Positions 25,270-33,756 are shown, counted from the first letter of the stretch. The stretch is DNA of 45,566 bases from Dehalococcoides mccartyi (GCA_020724525.1 DYGU01000013.1:1-45566); one strand, 5' to 3'. Notes: generated by a model not told the origin, from the letters alone. Numbers and translations: made by a program.

Positions 25270-26022
25270 TTATACTTGGGCACGCAACTTCTCCAGGACA
25301 GCATCAGAATAGTCCACATTGGAGAAGACACGCTGTACATCGTCCAATTCATCGAGGTGGTCAAGGAGCTTCAAGGTTTGCCAGGCTTCCTTCTCCCCCA
25401 GCATCACTGTTGACCTGGGCACCAGAGACAATTCAGCAGAAACAACCGGTTTCCTCTGCTCTACAGCTTTTCGGACTTCTTCCAGGTTACGAGGCGAGGT
25501 ATAAATTTCAAGGTAACCTTTCTCTATCTTGACATCTTCGGCACCGACATCTATAGCCAGCAAAGCCAGTTCTTCAGCATCAGCCCCATCAGTCTCCACA
25601 GTAATCACGCCCCTGCTCTCAAAGAGCCAGGCAACACAACCGCTTTCCCCCAGACTACCCCCATATCGGGCAAAAACACTACGCACTTCCTGAATGGTCC
25701 GGTTACGATTGTCGGTCATGGCTTCTACAATAATAGCCACCCCATTAGGACCATAGCCTTCCAGGCTCACTTCGGTCATAGTAGAGGCTTCTAACCCACC
25801 ACTACCTCGCTTTATAGCCCGCTCAATATTTTCCAAGGGCATATTATTATCCCGGGCTTTTTGCACAGCTAAACGAAGGCTGAAATTGCTTTCCGGGTTA
25901 CCGCCGCCCTGGCGAGCCGCCACCATAATTTCCCGGGTCAATTTGCTAAAAAGCTGCCCCCGCCGGGTATCAGCCACCCCTTTTTGACGCTTAATCTGTA
26001 CCCACTTAGAATGACCAGACAT
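25270..26022 (-). CDS. yebC: YebC/PmpR-family protein
   Basis: A 250-residue YebC-family protein beginning MSGHSKWVQIKRQKGVADTR, the strongly conserved N-terminus. Further marks are LRLAVQKARDNNMPLENIER, YGPNGVAIIVEAMTDNRNRT and GSLGESGCVAWLFE. The family was long annotated as transcriptional regulators; recent work links members to translation of proline-rich stretches. AGGTGG lies upstream of the ATG. First gene of the yebC-ruvC-ruvA set. Confidence 0.95.
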   Translation of the reverse strand: MSGHSKWVQIKRQKGVADTRRGQLFSKLTREIMVAARQGGGNPESNFSLRLAVQKARDNNMPLENIERAIKRGSGGLEASTMTEVSLEGYGPNGVAIIVEAMTDNRNRTIQEVRSVFARYGGSLGESGCVAWLFESRGVITVETDGADAEELALLAIDVGAEDVKIEKGYLEIYTSPRNLEEVRKAVEQRKPVVSAELSLVPRSTVMLGEKEAWQTLKLLDHLDELDDVQRVFSNVDYSDAVLEKLRAQV

Positions 26023-26128
26023 AGCAACTATCCACCTAATTTTATCACTTCAAACCCCTGAGGGTAAAGCTACTCATAAAGAGATCGTTTAGCAATGCTT
26101 ATCCACTACCCTGAACAAGGCGGAGAAA

Positions 26129-26173
26129 CCCTCACCTACCCTCTCCCTTCAAGGGAGAGGAATAAGGTGAGGG
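26129..26173. repeat. 45-bp palindromic REP-like repeat
   Basis: CCCTCACCT ... CCTCTCCCTT, short loop, AAGGGAGAGG ... AGGTGAGGG: a near-perfect interrupted palindrome. A related partial copy (CTCTC ... GAGAG) follows at about 26188-26206. It lies between two minus-strand genes. Such CCTCACCC/CCTCTCCC palindromes are common dispersed bacterial repeats; it could also fold as a transcript-end hairpin. Confidence 0.65.
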
Positions 26174-26236
26174 TGACAAAATAAACACTCTCTCATAAGG
26201 AGAGGAATTAGCTTCTTTGTCACCAGATTCAACAAA

Positions 26237-26938
26237 TTATTCAAAGCCGCTGAGCTCTTTTAGAGGTCGCATGGCAGCCAAAACGTGCTTATCAAGGCGG
26301 TGCCAAGCTATGCCCATAGGTCTGGGGCGCGGAGATTCAATCCTGATTGTCTGTGTTGGTGTCACGATGAAATCCACGGAGATGTCTTTCTCGTCCCAGG
26401 GTAGCTCGTCATAAACTTGAAGGTCATGAACTACAACTATAATAGGAGTCCCCGCCTTGGTGCTGTCAATTTCCCTCAAGATAGCATATTCTAAATCGAA
26501 ATATCCCGTTCCTTTCCCTAACCTTTCACCACTAAGGCTCACCGCCACTGCTCCTGTGACCAGGAGGTCGATTTCACCTATGTCATCTTTGCTTGTTATT
26601 AGTCTCTTTCCTAACTTTCGTATCCCGGAGCTACGAATAGCCTGTGTCCAGAGGTGTCGGGATATACTCTGATTAACCTCATAAAACCCGTCTCTGAGCC
26701 GAGGTGTCGCCATGACCAGAACTTTACTATCCCGCAGGACATTCCATCTCACCTCGAACTGTGCCATGTCCGGTGGTACAAAGACTTTTCGCGCCTGTAT
26801 GTAGACCTCAAGCTCTCTTAGCCGCTCAGCTGCTTGCTCCTGCCCCTTAAATGGGGGTATGCTATTAAAAGAATGGGAAAGCCCAAGGGCAGCCAGTTTC
26901 TCCCAGATTTCCTGCCTGATAAGCTGTTTCTCTTTCAT
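26237..26938 (-). CDS. 5-formyltetrahydrofolate cyclo-ligase-family protein
   Basis: A 233-residue protein of the 5-formyl-THF cyclo-ligase (MTHFS) fold, which converts 5-formyl-THF to 5,10-methenyl-THF with ATP. It shows KLAALGLSHSF near the start, KVFVPPDM, ATPRLRDGFY, VTGAVAVS and GERLGKGTGYFDLEYAIL, the counterpart of the family's GRGGGYYD phosphate loop. It is longer than classic MTHFS and closer to the MTHFSD-like group, so the exact substrate is unsure. It is divergent from a radical SAM gene with only 41 nt between them. Confidence 0.8.
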   Translation of the reverse strand: MKEKQLIRQEIWEKLAALGLSHSFNSIPPFKGQEQAAERLRELEVYIQARKVFVPPDMAQFEVRWNVLRDSKVLVMATPRLRDGFYEVNQSISRHLWTQAIRSSGIRKLGKRLITSKDDIGEIDLLVTGAVAVSLSGERLGKGTGYFDLEYAILREIDSTKAGTPIIVVVHDLQVYDELPWDEKDISVDFIVTPTQTIRIESPRPRPMGIAWHRLDKHVLAAMRPLKELSGFE

Positions 26939-26979
26939 CTCAATTCTATTTTAGCCGAAAAGGAACCTGAATAGCGACC

Positions 26980-28101
26980 ATGACCGGGGAGAAGAACAAT
27001 AGAGTTTTAGAGGAAAAGTGTCGTCTCCTGGAGCAAGGATTTTCTCCGGGTAGCTGTGCCACCTGGCACCAAGGTAAGAAAGAGCCTGCCTGCCGGGTAA
27101 CCCTTAAGTGGGAAGACGACAAGCCATATCGACTTATCAAATCAACCCATCTCTCCCGCCCCGAGCACTATTTCTCCGTCTATCAATCAGGATGCAACTG
27201 GAGCTGTAAAAAATGCCATTCCTGGGAATTCACCAAAAATGCCACTGGCAGCTGGATGTCCCCTCAGGATATAGCCAGGCTTGCCCAAAACTATGCCCGG
27301 AAAATAACTTATAAGGAGCCCAGAGAAAGGGCTACTGCTTTCCATGCCTTAGACCTCTGTCGTGGTTGTGGTGCTTGTGTCACTCTGGCTTACTTACCCT
27401 TAGTCAAAGCCGGACAGCTATTGGAAAAACCTTACCTTATAAAGACGGGCACAAGGTCGAAGCTTTGTCCGCAGAAACTCAAGCCTGAGCAAATAGTGCT
27501 CTCGCCACAGGGATTTGGTCCCGCCCGGAACATAATTGCTTTCACCGGCGGTGACCTTGCCTGTCAGCCCGAATTCTATGCTTTATGCGCTGAAAAGATA
27601 AAAGAGCTTGAGCCGGGACTCTGGGTGCTCTTTGAAACTAATGGCTACGCTCTTACCTCTCGAAACCTTGATGTCTTCTCCAGCGCCGGGATAGATGCCT
27701 TCTGGCTTGATATCAAAGCTTATGATGCAGAAGTGCACCACAGGCTCACCGGTGCTGGCAATGACTGGGTGCTGAGACTGCCAGAAGAGATTCTCAAAAG
27801 AGACTTTGTCCTCGAAGTCCTTTCCCTCTACATCCCCGGCTGGGTGGAGACAGACCAGATTGAAAAAACCTCAGCCCTCCTGGCATCGGTAGATAAAAAC
27901 ATACCCTTTACTATCCTCGCCTTCTTCCCGGAGCATGAACTGAGACACGTGCCTTCCCCAACGCTGGAGCAAATGATATCAGCCTATGGGGCAGCTCGAG
28001 CCACCGGGCTGAGACAGGTAAGGCTGGGAAATGTCAGTGTCTTTGCCGAGACTGAAGAAGACTACCAAAAATTAGCTGCCCTGGTTCCCGACAGTTGGTG
28101 A
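26980..28101 (+). CDS. PflA/PflX-like radical SAM protein with extra cysteine cluster
   Basis: A 373-residue radical SAM enzyme. CNWSCKKCHSWEF holds the CxxxCxxC [4Fe-4S] motif (Cys72, 76, 79); FTGGDLACQ (188-196) corresponds to the GGE motif, and WLDIKAYDAEVHHRLTG is typical of glycyl-radical activating-type proteins. Between them is CRGCGACV (Cys127, 130, 133) with a further Cys163, which may hold an auxiliary Fe-S cluster. No glycyl-radical enzyme gene is close by. Target unknown. The similarity is to COG1180/COG1313-type proteins; exact family assignment is inference. Confidence 0.8.
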   Translation: MTGEKNNRVLEEKCRLLEQGFSPGSCATWHQGKKEPACRVTLKWEDDKPYRLIKSTHLSRPEHYFSVYQSGCNWSCKKCHSWEFTKNATGSWMSPQDIARLAQNYARKITYKEPRERATAFHALDLCRGCGACVTLAYLPLVKAGQLLEKPYLIKTGTRSKLCPQKLKPEQIVLSPQGFGPARNIIAFTGGDLACQPEFYALCAEKIKELEPGLWVLFETNGYALTSRNLDVFSSAGIDAFWLDIKAYDAEVHHRLTGAGNDWVLRLPEEILKRDFVLEVLSLYIPGWVETDQIEKTSALLASVDKNIPFTILAFFPEHELRHVPSPTLEQMISAYGAARATGLRQVRLGNVSVFAETEEDYQKLAALVPDSW

Positions 28102-28164
28102 GTCGGCTTTTTGTTTTCTTGTGACTTTTGGCACAGCCCGCCTCATCGCTTCTATATCTCTAAG

Positions 28165-28398
28165 TCATTTCTCATAAAGCTTCAGAAACTCTTCCCTTGT
28201 TAACCCAGCCTCGCTAATTATACCGCGAAGTAGTCCTCTTCTTATTTCTCGATGAGCTGGAACGACTACACGGATATGGGGAGGCTCTCTTCTCTTTAAA
28301 ATTATGTGGCTTCCCTTCTGATGATGAACAAAGAAACCGGCTTTCTCTAAAACTTTGACGAGCTCAGCTCCCGAGAGAATGGGAAGCTTCCTAGGCAT
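28165..28398 (-). CDS. hicA: HicA-family mRNA interferase toxin
   Basis: A 77-residue HicA toxin with a double-stranded RNA-binding-like fold, which cleaves mRNA. It begins MPRKLPILSGAELVKVLEKA and contains the catalytic His31 in HQKGSHIIL, then VVVPAHREIRRGLLRGI. I use ATG 28396-28398, which overlaps the hicB stop by 8 nt; the frame extends five codons further upstream without a better start. It is the downstream member of a hicBA pair. Confidence 0.9.
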   Translation of the reverse strand: MPRKLPILSGAELVKVLEKAGFFVHHQKGSHIILKRREPPHIRVVVPAHREIRRGLLRGIISEAGLTREEFLKLYEK

Positions 28399-28612
28399 AA
28401 ACTTCCACGTCAAGGATCTCCGGTTCTATATTTAAAGGTATCGGAAGCTTGTCTTTTCTCAGACTCTCTAAGTAGGCTTCAATTGCCTCACGAATATTGG
28501 ACAGCGCTTCCTCTCTCGTGTTTCCTTGGGAATAGCAGCCAGGTAAAGCAGGACAGCGAACTACGTACCCACCATCTTCAGGGTCTGGCTCCAACACAAT
28601 TCTATATTTCAT
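28391..28612 (-). CDS. hicB: HicB-family antitoxin
   Basis: A 73-residue HicB antitoxin: YRIVLEPDPEDGGYVVRCPA, LPGCYSQGNTREEALSNIRE and a helix EAIEAYLESLRKD. It lacks a separate C-terminal DNA-binding domain, so it is the short type. The ATG has GGAGG at a proper distance. The antitoxin precedes the toxin, less usual than hicA-hicB order but seen in many genomes. AT-rich promoter-like sequence lies upstream (28630-28700). Confidence 0.9.
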   Translation of the reverse strand: MKYRIVLEPDPEDGGYVVRCPALPGCYSQGNTREEALSNIREAIEAYLESLRKDKLPIPLNIEPEILDVEVYA

Positions 28613-28714
28613 ACAAACCCTCCTGGCTTGAGGTTTAATTGTATATTGTTAACTACGCTTTATAAGCTTTTTTCTCCCTCGACAAGTTTACTATTCGGAT
28701 TATATCACGTTCTC

Positions 28715-28870
28715 TCAGTAGAGGCACTCTCTTCTATTAGTGCCTCACACCGAACAATGTCCTTTAGTAGCTGCTTTCCCATCTTTCAGGATAACCTGTT
28801 CTTCATTATTGATTTCCCTTTTTGCTCTGCACTTCAAGCAAGTAAGCCTGGGGTACCACGAGTGCTTGAA
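28715..28870 (-). pseudogene. DUF5679-like zinc-ribbon relic
   Basis: The minus-strand frame reads WYPRLTCLKCRAKREINN, then EEQVILKDGKAATKGHCSV, then TGA (28745-28747) and GTN. DUF5679-like proteins have C..CR.KRE......V..KNGR.AT.G.CPVCGTK, so the TGA replaces the fourth zinc-binding Cys. No start codon precedes the frame. It is probably a decayed gene with a Cys-to-stop change. The 28613-28933 interval otherwise holds only the hicBA promoter region and a hairpin. Confidence 0.5.
28721..28746. terminator. 8-bp hairpin in hicB/PIN intergenic region
   Basis: GAGGCACT (28721-28728), a 10-nt loop, AGTGCCTC (28739-28746). No U-tract follows on either strand, so a terminator role is uncertain; it overlaps the zinc-ribbon relic. 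Confidence 0.25.
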
Positions 28871-28933
28871 AACATGTTTAAAAAATGTTAACCTTAAGCA
28901 GTCAAGGCATCATATTATTAATTAGGGAGTTTA

Positions 28934-29449
28934 TTGATTGTTGCAGATGCGTCAGTGCTCATAGTTCTGTCGAAGATAGGCAGAGTTCGTCTGTTAAGAC
29001 TACTATATGAGCAGGTTGTTATTGGCCCTGTGGTTAAGGCAGAGGTGGTTGATAGAGGCAAAGCAATCAGTGCGGCTGAGGTCAGACAGGTGGAAAAGGG
29101 ATTAGAGGAAAGTTGGATACGAGAGGTTCTGACCACGAATAGGGAGAAAAGGCTTATCCAGCGAATATTAGACAGTATTCGCTTAGGCGAGGGTGAGGCT
29201 GAGTCTCTTGCGTTAGCAAGCACTCGCAAGCTCATCGTTTTGATAGATGATAAAGAAGCGAGAGCAATTGCCAAAGCCATGGAGATAGAGCATATGGGCA
29301 CAGCTGGAGTGTTATTAGAAGCTTTCATTAAGAGGCATCTGACCTATAATGAGTTGGAAGAGGCTGTGAGAGATTTGGGCGGGGTGATGTGGCTTTCCCC
29401 TGATATTGTAACTGATATAATGAGAACAGCGAGGGAGGTAAGGAAATGA
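28934..29449 (+). CDS. PIN-like DUF3368 toxin
   Basis: A 171-residue DUF3368 protein, a PIN-superfamily nuclease-type toxin. It has the N-terminal Asp motif IVADASVLIVLSKIGR, LGEGEAESLALAS with the central acidic residues, and LIVLIDDKEARAIAKAM with the second Asp pair, arranged as in PIN domains. The start is TTG 28934 with GGGAG upstream. Its stop overlaps the start of the UPF0175 gene by 4 nt (ATGA), forming a toxin-antitoxin pair in toxin-first order. Confidence 0.88.
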   Translation: MIVADASVLIVLSKIGRVRLLRLLYEQVVIGPVVKAEVVDRGKAISAAEVRQVEKGLEESWIREVLTTNREKRLIQRILDSIRLGEGEAESLALASTRKLIVLIDDKEARAIAKAMEIEHMGTAGVLLEAFIKRHLTYNELEEAVRDLGGVMWLSPDIVTDIMRTAREVRK

Positions 29450-29784
29450 AAAGGGAGCAAATGGTTGGGTCACGTCTTCCACAAGAGTTGTTGAAAGATC
29501 TGGAGATGATAGAGAGGCTGGAGCAGACTGACCGCTCTACTACTGTAAGGAAGCTTCTTTACAGAGCCGTAGGGGAATGGAAACAGGAATACTATGCAAG
29601 GCAGTATGGCGAAGGAAAGACAACCCTTGCTCGAGCTGCTCGGGAGGCTGGGGTCTCGTTGTGGGAAATGGTGGATTATGTGAGGCAGAAGAAAATAGCA
29701 GCCCAATATGATTTAGAAGAATTCAAGAAGGATGTGGAAGCTGTACTCCGCAGAACCGGTTCTACCAGAGCGGTAGTACAGTAG
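29446..29784 (+). CDS. UPF0175-family antitoxin
   Basis: A 112-residue protein. The N-terminus looks like a ribbon-helix-helix segment (MVGSRLPQELLKDLEMIERL), followed by the UPF0175 domain AREAGVSLWEMVDYVRQKKI and an acidic C-terminal helix. UPF0175 proteins are the usual partners of DUF3368 PIN toxins and are thought to bind both toxin and operator DNA. It overlaps the toxin gene and is intact. Confidence 0.85.
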   Translation: MKREQMVGSRLPQELLKDLEMIERLEQTDRSTTVRKLLYRAVGEWKQEYYARQYGEGKTTLARAAREAGVSLWEMVDYVRQKKIAAQYDLEEFKKDVEAVLRRTGSTRAVVQ

Positions 29785-29834
29785 AGTTAGAGTTTAAGGA
29801 ATAAGGGGCAAAACCAGCAGCGAGTCTACTTTAG

Positions 29835-29866
29835 AAAAAACGGGCTCCAGTCAAAACCAGAGCCCG
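29835..29866 (-). terminator. Intrinsic terminator of ssrA
   Basis: On the reverse strand CGGGCTC, a 12-nt loop, GAGCCCG (29841-29866) followed by TTTTTT (29835-29840). It lies 10 nt beyond the tmRNA 3' end: a textbook Rho-independent terminator. Confidence 0.9.
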
Positions 29867-29876
29867 AATCCTATTC

Positions 29877-30224
29877 TGGTGGAGACGGGGGAGAGTTGAA
29901 CTCCCCGTCCAGAAGAGAACCTCCAGAATCTGCTACAGGCTTAGTCAGCTCTTTTGTCTTATCCAACCGTCCTCTGCTGACTGAGTACAGTTAGACCAGT
30001 CGATAATCTCTTGTCCAGTCTCTATCGACTTCAGGACTGGGGCACCCTGACTTTTCGTCGCCCAATCCCAACCCGCCAGGGCAGGGTCGGGTTGGGCGTG
30101 CAACTTTAATTAAGCTGCGATAGGAACTGCTTCGGCAGTTGTCTTGTGCCCTTTGTTTTATGAGGTAAAGGGCACCTCAGCCTGCTATTCTGTACGCTCT
30201 TCCCTGTCGAACCCACGCGCCCCC
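29877..30224 (-). ncRNA. ssrA: tmRNA
   Basis: Transfer-messenger RNA, 348 nt. The 5' GGGGGCG pairs with CGTCTCC just before the 3' ACCA. The T-arm is GGGAG-TTCAACT-CTCCC. The conserved GGGTTCGAC lies near the 5' end. A first pseudoknot is clear (GAGG...CCTC with TGCCCTTT...AAAGGGCA). The tag frame ends GCA GCT TAA (30110-30118); reading from the GCC at 30134-30136 gives the short tag AEAVPIAA. The resume codon is inferred from its distance to the pseudoknot. It starts 14 nt after smpB and is probably processed from a shared transcript. Confidence 0.93.
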
Positions 30225-30238
30225 GTTAAAGTTAATTT

Positions 30239-30700
30239 TTAATGTGCCTGTCGCCAACTTTTTAAGGCTCGTTCCACCTCCCTCTCTGCCTCCCGCCGGG
30301 CAATAGCCTCCCGCTTATCGTGAAGTTTCTTGCCCCGGGCAACACCCAGCTCCACCTTGGCAATTCCATCTTTAATATATAGCTTGAGAGGCACTAAAGT
30401 CAAATTTTTCTGAGTTAGCTTGCCCACAAGACTGTCTATCTGCTGGCGGTGGAGCAAGAGTTTACGAGGGCGGGTTGGCTCATGATTATAATGACTGCCA
30501 GCCTCATAGCGGGCGATATGGGCATTAAACAACCAAAGTTCACCATTATCGGGATGAGCATAGGCTTCCCGGAGATTGACCCTTCCAGCCCGGATAGACT
30601 TAATTTCAGTGCCGGTAAGCGCAATGCCAGCTTCCAGGGTCTCCAGAATATGATAGTCGTGATAAGCTTTGCGGTTAACAGTTATTGCTTTTAGGTCCAT
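30239..30700 (-). CDS. smpB: SsrA-binding protein SmpB
   Basis: A 153-residue SmpB, which binds the tRNA-like part of tmRNA and fills the decoding site during trans-translation. Marks: NRKAYHDYHILETLEAGIAL near the start, TEIKSIRAGRVNLREAY, PLKLYIKDGIAKVELGVARG and the basic C-terminal tail (KLHDKREAIARREAEREV) that enters the mRNA channel. It lies immediately upstream of ssrA. Its ATG follows a -10 box by 12 nt, leaving a leader of perhaps six bases. Confidence 0.97.
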   Translation of the reverse strand: MDLKAITVNRKAYHDYHILETLEAGIALTGTEIKSIRAGRVNLREAYAHPDNGELWLFNAHIARYEAGSHYNHEPTRPRKLLLHRQQIDSLVGKLTQKNLTLVPLKLYIKDGIAKVELGVARGKKLHDKREAIARREAEREVERALKSWRQAH

Positions 30701-30712
30701 CGTCCTGTTAGA

Positions 30713-30742
30713 ATTCTACCATTATTTTTAATAAAAACACAA
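30713..30742 (-). promoter_or_regulatory. smpB-ssrA promoter
   Basis: Reverse strand: TTGTGT (30737-30742), 18-nt spacer, TAGAAT (30713-30718), 12 nt before the smpB ATG. Confidence 0.5.
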
Positions 30743-30789
30743 AAGATTACCAAACAGTCCCAATGAATATCAGGACAACGGAGGATAAA

Positions 30790-31299
30790 ATGGGAAAGTT
30801 ACTGGACAAATTATGGCTGATTCTCATTCTTTTCTTAGTGGTTACTGTTATTTCAGGTGGTATTGTCCTAGCAATAAAGCAGGTACAAAGCCAGCCGGTA
30901 GAAATTGTTATTACCCCGCCAAAAATTCCCCAATACCACGGGCAAGTTCACATTGGCGGAGCCGTAACCAATCCCGGATACTATCCGTGGAAAGATGGGG
31001 ATACCCTTCAAGCTGTTCTCCAAGGTGCTGGACTTAAAGTAGAAGCCGACCTGAGTCGGCTAAAAATCTATGTGCCGCAGGTCGGTGAAACCTACCCACC
31101 CCAGAAAATCAATATTAACCGAGCCGAGACCTGGCTACTTCAAGCCCTACCTGAAATTGGTCTGGTGAGGGCTCAGGCTATTGTAAATTACCGCATTCAA
31201 AAGGGACTTTTCCTTCGCCCGGAAGACCTGCTCAAAGTAGAAGGCATTGGTCGCCTGACTTATAACCGTATAAAAGACTTGATTACTGTGGATGACTGA
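30790..31299 (+). CDS. comEA: ComEA-type DNA-binding competence protein
   Basis: A 169-residue ComEA: an N-terminal membrane anchor (LWLILILFLVVTVISGGIVL), an SLBB domain (VHIGGAVTNPGYYPWKDGDT) and a C-terminal helix-hairpin-helix pair (INRAETWLLQALPEIGLVRA, then LLKVEGIGRLTYNRIKDL). ComEA binds incoming DNA outside the membrane and hands it to ComEC. I choose ATG 30790, with GGAGG 5 nt upstream; the frame is open from ATG 30763. It is followed by comEC after 15 nt. comEC is interrupted, so transformation is doubtful. Confidence 0.9.
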   Translation: MGKLLDKLWLILILFLVVTVISGGIVLAIKQVQSQPVEIVITPPKIPQYHGQVHIGGAVTNPGYYPWKDGDTLQAVLQGAGLKVEADLSRLKIYVPQVGETYPPQKININRAETWLLQALPEIGLVRAQAIVNYRIQKGLFLRPEDLLKVEGIGRLTYNRIKDLITVDD

Positions 31300-31314
31300 A
31301 AAGGAAATTTAGTT

Positions 31315-33756
31315 ATGCCCCTCCTTCATGTTAGCTGTGCCTGGCTTTTAGGCATCTATTTAGGAGCCAAAATCTCTTTTCCTCTAAGTAGCCTTCTTTT
31401 CAGTTTAGCTCCCGTTTGCCTGCTGCCTTTCTTATTCCAATACAGAAGCAAGTTGCTTCTCCTCACTTTCTGTCTTTTAGCTTTCTTCGGTGCTACTTTT
31501 CGGTTTCAAACAGCTCAACCGGTGGTTAATGAGCAACATTTGGCTTTTTACAATAACCGGGGAGTAGTGGAAATTACAGGTCTGGTCTCCAACGACCCCG
31601 AAAGCCGGAATACTACGCAGTCTATCCACCTTTCCGCCTCGGAGATAAGAATAGACAATCAAGTAAAGAAAATTTCAGGAACAGCTCTATTACGGACCGC
31701 AATATACCCGGAATACTATTACGGAGACATCCTGAAAGTAACCGGTAAATTGGAAATAGCACCGACCTTTGCTGATTTCGATTACAAGGGATATCTGGAA
31801 CGGCAAGGGATTTACTCGATAATCAATTACCCGAAAATAGAAATTTTAGATAAGAGAAAAGGCAGCAAACTCCTGCAATGGCTTTATTCCTTTAGGAACC
31901 ATCTGTCTCAAGTCCTGAAGGCGACTCTACCTGAACCCCAAGGGGCTTTAGCCCGAGGTATTACTCTTGGTATGAGAAGTGACATACCCTCTTCACTGAG
32001 CTAAGCTTTCTCTCGAACTGGTACAGCTCATCTTCTGGCTATTTCCGGTCTCCACCTCAGCATTATTATCGGGATGTTTGTCAGCCTGGGTCTGAGGTTA
32101 TTCGGGAAAAGATACTATTTGTATATTTGGCTTGCCTTGTTAGTTACCTGGCTATATGCCCTATTCACCGGCATGCGTCCCCCGATAGTCCGGGGAGCAA
32201 TTATGGGAAGCCTGTTCTTATTAGCCGAATATGTAGGAAGACAGCGAAGTGCTATCATTGCTCTGGTGTTTGCCGCGGCAATAATGGTTGGAGTTAAGCC
32301 TCAAGTCTTATGGGATGCTGCCTTCCAACTCAGTTTCCTGGCTATGGCAGGACTTGTTTTCCTATCTCCACCTCTGCAAAACTGGGGGAGAAGATGGGTC
32401 ACGAGCATTTTCAATAACAAGGCTATAGTCGCATCTATAGTTAATGTAGTTACTGATGGCTTTGCCGTAACTCTGAGTGCCATCATTGCTACTTTCCCTG
32501 TCATAGCCTACTATTTCGGTATCGCCTCTTTGGTCGGTCTTCCAGCCACCTTTTTAGCCTTACTCGCCTTGCCGGCTATTATTGCCATCACCATACTGGC
32601 TGGTTCCTCAGGACTCGTGTTTTTTCCCTTAGCCCAGGTCTTTGCCTGGGTAGATTGGCTTTTTCTCAGCTATCTAATTCTGGTAATTAAAATCTATGAC
32701 TCCTTACCCCTGTCTTCCTTTGAAATAAACAATCCCCAACTCTGGCAAGTGTGGGGTTACTATGCTTTCCTTACCATCACTATCGGCATTGTCAGCTCCA
32801 GAAGACAAGTTGTTGGACTCCTATCTAAAGCATTTTCCAAAGTCCAGCAGTTAGCCCAGAATTCGGCTAACTGTCTTTCTCGCCTGCCCAGGAAATGGCT
32901 TATTCCCGGCTTGTTACTAATAGCTATCCTGGTCTGGACAACCATCCTGACCCTGCCTGATAACCGGCTTCGGGTGAGCTTTCTCAATGTTGGTCAAGGT
33001 GACGCTATTTTGATTCAGACACCAAACCGTCAGAATGTCCTTATTGATGGTGGACCCAGTCCTCAAGCCATAAATCTGGAATTAAGTAAAAAACTCCCTT
33101 TCTGGGACAGGACTATTGACCTGATAGTACTAACCCAACCTCAGGCTGACCATGTCACCGGTCTGGTGGAAGTGCTCCACCGCTACCGAGTAAGGCAAGC
33201 AATGGAACCAGGATTAACTTCTAACTTGCCAGCTTATCAGGAATGGCTAAAACTCGTCTCCCAAAAACAAATTAACCCTACATTAGCTCAAGCCGGGCAA
33301 ACTATTGACTTAGGGAAAGGAGTAATTATGGAAGTGCTCAATCCCCCGTCACCCCTTCTCAAAGGTAGTGCTGATGATATAGACAATAATGGAATAGTTT
33401 TACGTTTGAACTGGGGCAAAGTCAGCTTTCTCTTTACCGCTGATATCGAAGAGGAAGCTGAGTTAAATCTCATCGCCCGGCGAGCCAATTTGACAAGCAC
33501 AGTATTAAAGGTAGCTCATCATGGCAGCCGGACCTCTACCTCGCCAGAATTTTTAGCCATGGTCAATCCACAAGTAGCTGTCATCTGTGTCGGTAAAGAC
33601 AACAAATTCGGTCACCCCCACTCTCAAGTTATGGAAAGATTAACCAATCATTTAGGTAAAAACAGAATCTATACTACCGCCGAAAATGGTGCCATAGAAT
33701 TTGTCACTGATGGCGAAAGATTATGGTTAAAGAGAGAAAACCGGGGCTCCCGTTAA
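31315..33756 (+). pseudogene. comEC: ComEC DNA channel, interrupted by in-frame stop
   Basis: ComEC/Rec2, the inner-membrane channel for single-stranded DNA uptake. The first part (31315-32004) has the N-terminal helices and OB-like domain and ends IPSSLS, then TAA (32002-32004). The same frame continues AFSRTGTAHLLAISGLHLS, the strongly conserved competence motif, through the helix bundle and the C-terminal MBL-like domain (FLNVGQGDAILIQTP, QADHVTGL, KVAHHGSRTST) to 33756. The stop stands where Glu is usual, so one G-to-T change suffices. All else is full length (813 codons). Confidence 0.88.

Noticed and set aside
28628-28925. Plus-strand frames upstream of the PIN gene
   Set aside because: The opposite strand carries a DUF5679-like Cys pattern; the plus frames show no domain or start signal.
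28918-29328. 136-codon minus-strand frame
   Set aside because: Antisense to the PIN-like toxin gene, which has clear catalytic acidic motifs and coupling to UPF0175.
32002-32004. Selenocysteine or pyrrolysine reading of the comEC stop
   Set aside because: The codon is TAA, which is not used for either amino acid.
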